Shown here: in pieces, positions 1 through 7,002 of the stretch | How the letters are laid out: each line of letters opens with the position of its first letter | Numbering within the stretch: the first letter of the stretch is position 1 | Origin: Phosphoribacter sp035448065 | GTDB lineage: Bacteria > Actinomycetota > Actinomycetes > Actinomycetales > Dermatophilaceae | Assembly: GCA_035448065.1 (NCBI GenBank) | Contig: DAOTIG010000160.1 | Span: 1 to 7,002, forward strand | DNA length: 7,002 bases | Reading direction: 5' to 3' | Notes under the pieces: model-generated | What the model was told of the DNA's origin: nothing | Database searches by the model: none | What the model saw: only the letters and a program-made list of their open reading frames with translations | Made by a program: the position numbers and the translations under genes

Positions 1-2791
1 GCAGGCCGAGGTCTTCGCCGCGGTCCGCAGCCACTACGACGTCGAGCGCGACGACGAGCTCAAGCTGCGCGACTTCCCGACCATCCGCTCGGTGGCCGGC
101 TGGATCCGCAGCAAGGCCGGCCTGGCCGAGTCCACTGCCCCGCCCGGTGCCGGCTCGGGTGCCGCGCCCAGCACCCCAGGCTCAGCGGCGCCTGCCGCAG
201 CCGCGACGCCGGCGGCTCCGTCGGTCGTCGAGGGAAGCCTCAGCGCCATCGACGCGCTGCCCCGCCGAGTTCCCGTCGCGATGCTGCGGCCTGGCCTCGA
301 CCGGTGCGTCGAGACCGGCGTGCGTCTCGACGGCGCCCGCGTGCTCGTCATGCTCGACGAGGGCGGGGTCGGCGAGGCTCTCGTCAAGCGGCTCGACAAG
401 CTCGGCGCGACGACGCTGACCCTGGCCAGCGGCATACCGACCGACGAGCTCACCGAGCGCCTCGAGCAGTGGCTCGCCGACGGCCCGATCGCCGGCGTCT
501 ACTGGCTGCCGGCGCTCGACGACGAGGGCGACCACACCGCGCTCGACCTCGCCGGGTGGACCGAGGCGCTGCGGCGTCGGGTGAAGACGCTCTACACGAC
601 GATGCGTCGGCTCTGGGACGACGCTCCGTTCCTCGTGTCCGGCACCCGCCTCGGCGGCAAGCACGGCTACGACGCCGACGGCGCGATCGCGCCGATGGGC
701 GGCGCCGTCGTGGGCTTCACCAAGTCCTACAAGAAGGAGCAGCCGGACGCGCTGGTCAAGGCCGTCGACCTGCCGCTCTCGCGCAAGACCGCCGCGCTCG
801 CCGACATCCTCATCGAGGAGACGCTGCGCGACCCGGGTTGCGTCGAGGTCGGCCTGGCCGGTGGCAAGCGCTGGGGCGTCGGCTTCGCCGAGGTGCCCTT
901 CCCGCCGCTGGGCGCCGACGGCTCCTCCGACGGCGAGGGCGGCCTGCCGTTGACCGCCGACTCGGTCTTCGTCGTCACTGGTGCGGCCGGCAGCATCGTC
1001 TCGGCGATCACCGCCGACCTGGCCAAGGCCTCGGGCGGCACCTTCCACCTGCTCGACCTCACGCCGAGCCCGGCCCCCGACGACCCGGACATCGCCGCCT
1101 TCGCGACCAACCGCGACGGGCTCAAGGTGACCATCGCCGAGCGGCTCAAGACAGCCGGCGAGCGGCCGACGCCGGTCGTCATCGACAAGGAGCTCGCCCG
1201 GATCGAGCGGCTGGCCGCCGCCCGTGCGGCGATCGCCGCGGTCGAGTCCGCCGGTGGCACGGTCCACTACCACTCGGTCGACCTCACCGACGCCGCCGCG
1301 GTCGCCGCCGCGATGGAGCAGGTGCGCGAGACGAGCGGCAAGATCGACGTCCTGCTGCACGCCGCAGGCATCGAGATCAGCCGCACCCTGCCGAAGAAGG
1401 AGCCGCGCGAGTTCGACCTCGTTTTCGACGTCAAGTCCAACGGCTGGTTCAACGTCTGGTCCGCAGCAGCGGGTATGCCGGTCGGTGCCGTCGTCGTCTT
1501 CTCCTCGGTCGCCGGGCGCTTCGGCAACCAGGGTCAGACCGACTACAGCGCCGCCAACGACCTGCTGTGCAAGGTGATGTCCTCGATGCGGCATACCCGA
1601 CCGGCCACCCGGGGCCTGGCCCTGGACTGGACCGCGTGGGGCGGCATCGGGATGGCCACCCGCGGCTCGATCCCGCAGATCATGGAGGCCGCGGGCGTGC
1701 AGATGCTGCCGCCGGACGCCGGGGTCGCGTGGATCCGCCGCGAGCTGACCTCGTCGGCCTACAGCGGTGAGGTCATCGTCGCGGGCACCCTCGGCATGAT
1801 GGCTCGCGAGTACCACGAGACCGGCGGGGTCGACCCGGCCAAGCTCGTCGGCGACACCGCGACCGGCCCGATGGTCGGCGAGGCCGCCTCGAGCGTCCAC
1901 CACGGCCTCGTCGTCACGACGACGCTCGACCCGACCCAGCAGCCCTTCCTCTTCGACCACCGCATCGACGGCACCCCGGTGCTGCCCGGCGTGATGGGCA
2001 TGGAGGCCTTCGCCGAGACCGCTCGGCTGCTGGCCCCCGAGGGCTATCGGGTCGCCTCGGTCGAGGGTGTCGACTTCCTCGCGCCGTTGAAGTTCTTCCG
2101 CGATGAGCCGCGCACCCTGCAGGTCACGGCGCAGGTCGAGCCCGCCGACGGCGGCGACCTGCTCGTGCGGTGCGCGCTCACGGCCGAGCGGCAGCTGCCC
2201 GGCCAGCCCCAGCCGACCCGGACGACCCACTTCACCGGTGTGGTCCGGCTCAGCACGGCCGAGGCCGAGCAGCAGACCGAGTCCCTGCCCGGACCCGACG
2301 GACACCCGTCGATCGGCAGCGACGACGTCTACGCCTTCTACTTCCACGGCCCGGCATACCAGGTCGTCGGTGAGGCGTGGCGCAGCGACGGCGACGAGGG
2401 CGCCGGCTCGGCGGCCCGGATGGCCGACCCGTTGCCGGACAACCACGTCCCTGGCGATGCGCCCTTGGTCAACGCGCCGCGGCTGGCTGAGCTGTGCTTC
2501 CAGACGGCTGGGCTGTGGGAGGCCGGCACCGAGCACCGGATGGCTCTGCCGACCCGCGTCGGCCGGGTCCGGGTGCTCGCCGACCCCGACACCGCGGTGC
2601 GGCCGCTGCATGCCTTGGCACGGCAGGTTGGGCCGAGTAGGTTCGACTGCGCCGTGGTCGACGGCGACGGCGCCGTGGTCATGCGGATGGACGGGTACGA
2701 GAGCATCGAGCTCCCGGCCCCCATCCCGACCGAGGTCCTCGGCGCCCTCGAGCAGACCTTCGGCTCCCGTGGTGCCACCGACAAGTCCTGA
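1..2791 (+). CDS. Multidomain type I polyketide/fatty acid synthase, C-terminal part (ACP end-KR-DH), 5' partial
   Basis: The reading frame is open from the window edge (first full codon at position 2) to TGA at 2789-2791, giving 929 visible residues; the true start lies upstream. Residues 1-40 resemble the last helices of an ACP (QAEVFAAVR, ERDDELKLRDFPT); the phosphopantetheine site is outside the window. A linker rich in Ala/Pro/Gly follows (about 41-75). A ketoreductase spans roughly 80-600: structural half, then an NADPH-binding TGAAGSI at 326, a long helical insertion with ERPTP, and a Lys478/Ser502/Tyr515/Asn519 set (FSSVAGRFGN, TDYSAAND). A double-hotdog dehydratase spans about 620-910, with His653 in HxxxGxxxxP (HRIDGTPVLP) and YFHGPAYQ opening the second half. 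The KR would reduce a beta-keto acyl-ACP and the DH remove water. KS and AT domains are expected upstream, by family knowledge. The domain order resembles PUFA and enediyne synthases; there is no C-terminal phosphopantetheinyl transferase or thioesterase. The product is unknown. Confidence 0.88.
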   Translation, partial: QAEVFAAVRSHYDVERDDELKLRDFPTIRSVAGWIRSKAGLAESTAPPGAGSGAAPSTPGSAAPAAAATPAAPSVVEGSLSAIDALPRRVPVAMLRPGLDRCVETGVRLDGARVLVMLDEGGVGEALVKRLDKLGATTLTLASGIPTDELTERLEQWLADGPIAGVYWLPALDDEGDHTALDLAGWTEALRRRVKTLYTTMRRLWDDAPFLVSGTRLGGKHGYDADGAIAPMGGAVVGFTKSYKKEQPDALVKAVDLPLSRKTAALADILIEETLRDPGCVEVGLAGGKRWGVGFAEVPFPPLGADGSSDGEGGLPLTADSVFVVTGAAGSIVSAITADLAKASGGTFHLLDLTPSPAPDDPDIAAFATNRDGLKVTIAERLKTAGERPTPVVIDKELARIERLAAARAAIAAVESAGGTVHYHSVDLTDAAAVAAAMEQVRETSGKIDVLLHAAGIEISRTLPKKEPREFDLVFDVKSNGWFNVWSAAAGMPVGAVVVFSSVAGRFGNQGQTDYSAANDLLCKVMSSMRHTRPATRGLALDWTAWGGIGMATRGSIPQIMEAAGVQMLPPDAGVAWIRRELTSSAYSGEVIVAGTLGMMAREYHETGGVDPAKLVGDTATGPMVGEAASSVHHGLVVTTTLDPTQQPFLFDHRIDGTPVLPGVMGMEAFAETARLLAPEGYRVASVEGVDFLAPLKFFRDEPRTLQVTAQVEPADGGDLLVRCALTAERQLPGQPQPTRTTHFTGVVRLSTAEAEQQTESLPGPDGHPSIGSDDVYAFYFHGPAYQVVGEAWRSDGDEGAGSAARMADPLPDNHVPGDAPLVNAPRLAELCFQTAGLWEAGTEHRMALPTRVGRVRVLADPDTAVRPLHALARQVGPSRFDCAVVDGDGAVVMRMDGYESIELPAPIPTEVLGALEQTFGSRGATDKS

Positions 2792-5700
2792 TCGGAGACC
2801 TCGTTGAACGACATCACCCGGCTGGCCATCATCGACCGGGGTGAGCCGGTGGTGCGCGTTCTCGCCGCCGTCGGCAACCTCAACCGACGCGGCGAGGCCC
2901 GACGCCTGCAGACCGTCGTGCTCACCGACCACGAGCGCGACCGGGCCTGGTTCGCCCGGGACGCCGACGAGCTGGTGACCCTGCCGACCGGCGAGGTCGA
3001 CGCGGCTCGCGTCGTCCGGGCGGTCACCGAGGCCGGCGCCGACGGCGCCTGGCTCGGGCTGGTGCCGTGCACCGACCGGGCCGAGCTCGTCGAGCAGCTC
3101 GCGGCTGCCGGCGTGCGGGTCGTCGGGCCGAGTGCCGACACGATCCGCACGCTCGCCGACCCGCAGCGGCTGGCCGAGCTGGGATCGCGGGTCGGCCTCG
3201 AGCCGCTGCCCGACGGGCAGCCGCACCGGATCGTCGAGATCGACGTGCTCGCCGACGCGGCGGGCACGGTGTGGACCCTCGGGCTGCGCGAGAGCTCGGT
3301 GACCCTGCACGGTCACCTCGTCCTCGCCGAGATGCCGGCTCCCGGTGTCCCGGACACGACGGCGGGCGCGATGGAGCACGCGGCCCGACGGCTGGTGCGG
3401 GCCGCGGCATACACCGGCGCTGGCGTGGTGCGCCTCGCGCTTGGGCCGGACGGCGAGTCCTTCTGGCTGCTCGACGCCGACACGCTGGCCCGGGCCGAGC
3501 ACGCCCTCGTCGAGGAGACGACCGGGGCGTCGTTCGTCGGGCTGCGGCTGCGCCTGGCCGCTGGTGGCTCGCTCGATGCCACCGAGCCGCCGGACGCCAA
3601 CGGCCACGCGCTCGAGGTGCGGCTGCTCGCCCTGGACCCGCAGCGCGCCTGTGCCCCGTCGGGCGGCGCGCTCGAGATGCTCGACCTGCCGGTCGGCACC
3701 GGCGTGCGGGTCGACGCGAGCCGGCGCGAGGGCGACCTCGTCGACGGTGAGAGCGACCCCGTCGTGGCCACCATCACCGCCTGGGGCCGCGATCGTGACG
3801 AGGCCTACGACCGCGCTCGGGGCGCCCTCGGGCGCACGACCGTCGTGCTCGAGCGGGGCGCCACCAACCGCACCTCCCTGCTGGCCCTGCTCGACCGGCT
3901 CGCCGAGGAGTCGCAGCCGGTGCCCGCCGGGTGGCTCGACGCCGAGCTGGCCGCCGGTCGACTGCACTCCCCGGCCGATCCGCTGGCCGTCGTCGCGGCC
4001 GCTGTGGAGGCCTACGAGTCGGACTCCTCGATGGTCAACGCGGCCTTCTTCGCCAGCGCCGCCCGCGGCCGGCCCGAGCACCCCGAGGCCGTCGGCACGC
4101 ACGTCCAGCTGTCCTACCGCGGCAGCGACTACCGGCTGCGGGTCGACCGCACCGGCCCGCGCACCTACCGCGTGCGAGGCACGGCGACCGTCGAGGTCAC
4201 CGTCGACAAGGTCGGCGCCTACGAGCGCCGGATGGTATGCCGCGGCGCTCAGCATCGGGTCGTGGCCACCGAGCAGGGTGCGGACTTCCGGCTCGAGATC
4301 GACGGCGTCGGACACCTGGTGAGCCGCGAGGACGGCGTCGTCGTCCGCACCGGCTGGCCGGCGCTGGTCTCCAACCTCCTCGTCGAGGCCGGCCAGCAGG
4401 TCACCGCCGGGCAGCCAGTGGCCGTGCTCGAGTCGATGAAGATGGTCACCACGGTGACCGCCCCCTTCGACGGCACGGTGACCTCGCTCGCGGTCGCGAA
4501 CAACACCCAGGTCGAGCGGGGCGCGCCGTTGCTGCGGATCCGCTCGACGACCGACGGTGCAGACCACCCGGCGCTGGCCGAGAGCTCGGCCGAGGGCGGT
4601 CCGGACGAGCCGGTCGACCTGGCGAGCATCGCCGCCGAGAACGGCACCCCGGCCGGCAAGGACGCCGCCTGGGTCTACCGGCGGCTCTGCGACTACCTGC
4701 TGGGCTACGACCTCGACCCGGAGACCTTCAAGGCGCTGCTCAAGCGCCAGGGCGAGCTCGCCGCCGGATCGGCACCGGCCGACATTCACCTCATCGCCGC
4801 CGAGAACACATTGCTCGACCTGTTCGCCGACATCGGCGCGCTCTACCGCCCCCGCACCGAGGCCGAGGCCTCCGGCGAGGACCTGGCCAGCGCCAACACC
4901 CAGGAGTACTTCCTGGCCTACCTGCAGTGGCTCGACCCGGATCAGGCCGGTCTGCCGGAGCGCTACCGGCGTCGCCTCGAGCGAGCGCTGGCTCGCTACG
5001 GCGTCCGCGGGCTGACCCGCACCCGCGCCCTGGAGGCGGCGACGGTGTGGATGTTCCGGTCGTTCGAGCGGATCCCGGTGGTCGCGACCGCGGTCCTCGC
5101 GGTGCTCAACCGCCGGCTCACCCACCACGCCGAGCTCGCTCCGCTGGCCAACCACGAGGCCCGCGAGCGGCTCGACCGGCTGGTCACCGCGACCGAGGGG
5201 CGGGTCCAGAACGTCGCCGACCTGGCCCGCGACATCACCTTCCACTTCTTCGAGGAGCCGGAGATGCTGGCCGCGGCCGACGAGGCCAAGGCCGCGGTGC
5301 GGGCCAACCTTGCGCTGCTGCGTGAGAACCCGGCGCGCCCCGACCGGGGTGCCCTCGTCGACGCGCTGGTCGCCGCCCCGCACCCGCTGCGTGGTGACCT
5401 GCTCGAGGCGTGGCGATCGGCGTCCGCCGACGAGGCGGCATACCGGGACTGCGTTCTCGAGGTCTACCTGCGGCGCTTCTACCGGATCCGCGACCTGCAG
5501 GACGTGGGCTTCGAGGATGCCGCCGGCTTCCGGCTCGGCCACGCCGACTACGACCACGAGGGCATGCCGGTCCACCTCGTCGTCTCGTATGCCGCGCTCG
5601 ACGAGCTGCCGGCGCTGGCCCAGGCGATCCAGGGCCACCTGCGCGGGGTGTCGAGCGACCCCGAGGTCGTCGTCGACGTCGTGCTGTGGCGCGACGGCAC

Positions 5701-6442
5701 GCGTGGTGACATCGACGAGCTCGCCGAGCAGGCGCGAGAGCTGTTGTCGCACAGCGATTTCGGCCGGGTGCTGCACCGGCTCGACCTGACCGTGACGAGC
5801 CTCGGCGGCTCGGACGACCAGGGCAAGAGCACCCAGCACCTCACCTTCCGGCAGGCCGAGGACGAGAGTGGCGCGGTCGGGTTCGTGGAGGACACCCTCT
5901 ATCGCAACCTGCACCCGATGCTCGCCAAGCGGATGGACCTGTGGCGGCTGGCGAACTTCGAGCTCACCCGGCTGCCGTCTCCTGAGGACGTCTACCTCTT
6001 CCACGGCCAGGCCCGCGAGAACCCCAAGGACCGGCGGCTCTTCGCGCTCGCCGAGGTCCGCGACCTGGTCAAGGTCCGCGACGAGCAGACCGGGATCGAG
6101 ACCTATCCCCGGCTCGGCCGCGTCGGCCTGCAGGCGCTCGCCGCGATGCGCTCGGCGCTGTCGACCTATCCCCCGCGCGAGCGGCCGACCGCCAACCGGC
6201 TCGTGCTCTGGGTGCGCCCGACGTGGGAGATCCCGCCGTCGGAGTGGCCGGCGCTGGCCGCCAACTACCTGCCGCTGGCCAAGGGCGCGGGCCTGGACAA
6301 GGTCGCCCTGCACGTGCACGCAGTCGAGGACGACCAGCTCGTCGACAAGGTGCTCACCGTCGACGGCATCGGCCGCACCGGCACGACGATCCGCTTCGGC
6401 GACCCGGGCCCCAACCCGATCCGGCCGCTCACTCGGTATGCC
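431..6442. repeat. Dispersed octamer GGCATACC / GGTATGCC (seven copies in the actinobacterial part)
   Basis: GGCATACC occurs at 431, 1590, 2353 and 5437; its reverse complement GGTATGCC occurs at 1472, 4234 and 6435. Two more sites keep the GCATAC/GTATGC core (3407 and 5587). All lie inside coding sequence, in all three codon phases, and force codons otherwise rare here (Ile ATA, His CAT, Ala GCA, Val GTA, Tyr TAT). Both orientations are present, so it is not strand-biased in this sample. Its function is unknown. Confidence 0.6.
2794..2797 (+). promoter_or_regulatory. Ribosome-binding site (GGAG) deciding the TTG start of the carboxylase-like gene
   Basis: GGAG lies 6 bases upstream of TTG at 2804-2806, inside the 12-bp gap after the synthase stop codon. 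No ATG or GTG lies nearby in frame, and residues encoded just after the TTG (RLAIIDRGEPVVR) align with the first strand of biotin carboxylases (family pattern IANRGEIAVR). This makes the TTG the best start. The short spacing implies co-transcription and probably translational coupling with the synthase. Confidence 0.75.
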
Positions 6443-6772
6443 CAGAAGGTGCTCACCGCCGAGCGGTTCGGCACGCCGTACCCCTACGAGATCGTGCAGA
6501 TGCTCACGCCCGGCCCGGAGGACCCGTCGCCCTTCCCGCGCGGCACCTTCCAGGAGCTCGAGCTCGACGCCGACGGCGAGAACCTCGTGCCGACCGACCG
6601 GCCACCGGCGAGCAACTCGGCCCACCTCGTCGTCGGGCTGCTCACGACCTACACCGACGTCGTCCCCGAGGGGATGACCCGGGTCGCGATGCTCTCCGAC
6701 CCCACCCAGGGGCTGGGCAACCTCTCCGAGCCCGAGTGCCGGCGGATCAACGCCTCGCTCAAGCTCGCGGAG
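2804..6772 (+). CDS. Eukaryote-type single-chain acetyl/acyl-CoA carboxylase-like protein with degenerate biotin carboxylase region; 3' end lost at a chimeric junction
   Basis: About 1323 codons from TTG 2804 belong to this gene. Residues 1-365 are biotin carboxylase-like (RLAIIDRGEPVVR; VVGPSADTIR; EIDVLAD; EMPAPG; GHALEVRLLALDP), but the ATP-grasp lid is missing near residue 140 and catalytic positions are changed (see findings). Residues ~430-515 resemble the biotin-transfer region of eukaryotic ACC. A normal biotinyl domain covers ~515-578, with the biotin-accepting Lys546 in ESMKM. A long central domain follows, including PSPEDVYLFHGQARENPKD and YPYEIVQMLTP (from residue 1226), both typical of the ACC central region. 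The CT N-lobe begins at ~1291 (MTRVAMLSDPTQGLGNLSEPECRR) and is cut after SLKLAE (1318-1323); most of the CT domain is absent. The family carboxylates acyl-CoA using biotin. Being 12 bp downstream of a synthase, it may supply its extender unit (inference). The frame stays open beyond 6772 only because of the fusion to recF sequence. Confidence 0.85.
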
Positions 6773-6775
6773 ATC
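6755..6775. other. Chimeric junction: actinobacterial carboxylase gene to Firmicutes-like recF
   Basis: The six codons at 6755-6772 (SLKLAE) fit both flanking families: ACC CT domains read EPECRR-ixAsl-LAE, and RecF proteins read SLKLAEI before the Walker B region. Upstream protein and codon use are wholly actinobacterial; downstream both change at once (first A/T-ending or rare codons are GAT TTG at 6776). The exact break cannot be placed within the shared stretch. An assembly or cloning chimera through short identity is the simplest reading. Confidence 0.85.
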
Positions 6776-7002
6776 GATTTGCAGCGGGAGGCGGCGCAGG
6801 AAGCGCCCATTCTGCTGCTGGACGACGTGTTCTCCGAACTGGACGACGGGCGGCAAAAGCAGCTTCTCGGCGCGCTGACGGGCTGTCAGAGCCTCATCAC
6901 CTGCACGGAGCCGCCAAGGCTGCTGCGCAAAAAGGCGCTGGGCGCGGCGCTCTTCCCCATCGAGGACGGAACGATCGGAGGAATGGACAGTGCTTCTGCA
7001 TA
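6773..7002 (+). CDS. recF: DNA replication/repair protein RecF, C-terminal fragment (Firmicutes/Clostridia type), partial at both ends
   Basis: About 76 residues of a RecF C-terminus continue in the frame of the carboxylase. After SLKLAE comes IDLQREA, then Walker B ILLLDD (6809-6826) directly followed by the D-loop-like VFSELD, then RQKQLL and SLITCTEP; this order is characteristic of RecF and SMC-like ATPases. RecF is a cytoplasmic ATPase that helps load RecA at single-strand gaps. The Walker A and signature motifs would lie upstream and are absent because the sequence is joined to another gene. GC is about 64%, with codons such as GAA, CAA, AAA, ATT, CTT, GGA and AGT, unlike the preceding 6.7 kb. 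The stop codon is not visible. It probably comes from a moderately GC-rich clostridial genome; the exact lineage cannot be set. Confidence 0.85.
   Translation, partial: MDLQREAAQEAPILLLDDVFSELDDGRQKQLLGALTGCQSLITCTEPPRLLRKKALGAALFPIEDGTIGGMDSASA
6977..6981 (+). promoter_or_regulatory. Ribosome-binding site (GGAGG) for the gene starting at 6990
   Basis: A strong Shine-Dalgarno GGAGG lies inside the 3' end of recF, 8 bases before GTG 6990. The ATG at 6983 is only one base away from it and is in the RecF frame, so it is an internal Met codon, not the start served by this site. The pattern implies a downstream gene overlapping the recF end. Confidence 0.55.
6990..7002 (+). CDS. Possible start of RemB/DUF370-family regulator gene, only four codons visible
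   Basis: GTG CTT CTG CAT followed by A would encode MLLH and a next codon starting with A. DUF370/RemB proteins, which commonly follow recF and precede gyrB in Firmicutes, begin with a similar M-[FLY]-L-H-[IL] pattern. The call rests on the ribosome-binding site, the overlap with recF and known gene order; four residues alone cannot prove it. Confidence 0.4.

Noticed and set aside
92..94. GTG at 92 as start of the synthase gene
   Set aside because: The frame is open to the window edge and the residues before it match an ACP domain, so this is an internal Val codon.
125..230. Ala/Pro/Gly-rich stretch as a repeat or recombination site
   Set aside because: It is a typical flexible interdomain linker between ACP and KR with no exact repeat unit.
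2792..2803. Promoter or terminator between the two large genes
   Set aside because: The 12-bp gap holds only the ribosome-binding site; there is no room for a promoter and no hairpin.
182..6856. A 2224-residue open frame on the minus strand
   Set aside because: It is the mirror frame of GC-rich genes on the plus strand, is low in complexity (rich in Arg, Gly, Val, Asp, Glu) with no recognisable domain, and even crosses the chimeric junction. It is a codon-bias artefact.
2804..7002. A natural ACC-RecF fusion protein
   Set aside because: Both proteins are cut in the middle of a domain, codon use changes sharply, and the join is at a short shared stretch; an assembly artefact is simpler.

Overview
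The window is very GC-rich. In its first ~6.77 kb nearly every codon ends in G or C, the ribosome-binding site is a short GGAG, and a TTG start is used. This points to an actinobacterium. The protein style and a strongly over-represented GGCATACC/GGTATGCC octamer make me lean to the Micrococcales (possibly Intrasporangiaceae), but that lineage call is inference.

Layout: (1) Positions 1-2791 hold the 3' part of a large multidomain polyketide or fatty-acid synthase gene: the end of an acyl carrier protein (ACP) domain, an Ala/Pro linker, a ketoreductase (KR) and a double-hotdog dehydratase (DH). The order ACP-KR-DH matches enediyne-type and polyunsaturated-fatty-acid-type iterative synthases. 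(2) After a 12-bp gap, 2804 to about 6772 encodes a single-chain, eukaryote-style acetyl-CoA carboxylase-like protein: biotin carboxylase-like region, biotin-transfer region, biotinyl (BCCP) domain with ESMKM, long central domain, and the beginning of the carboxyltransferase (CT) domain. The biotin carboxylase (BC) part lacks the ATP-grasp lid and most recognisable catalytic residues, so it looks like a pseudo-enzyme. (3) At about 6755-6775 the sequence switches, in frame, to the C-terminal end of a Firmicutes/Clostridia-type RecF, followed at the window edge by a possible start of the small RemB/DUF370 gene that commonly follows recF. Codon use changes abruptly here: 1 of the 76 codons before the switch ends in A/T, against 16 of 76 after it. 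I read this as an assembly chimera joined at a shared SLKLAE-coding stretch, not as a natural fusion.

How the genes may work together: the synthase and the carboxylase-like protein appear to form one transcription unit. The obvious model is that the carboxylase-like protein supplies a malonyl-type extender unit to the synthase. If its BC part is truly dead, biotin would have to be carboxylated by another subunit, or the protein may do something else, such as transcarboxylation. No RNA genes, CRISPR arrays, insertion sequences, promoters or terminators were seen. There is no gene-free stretch longer than 12 bp before the junction.
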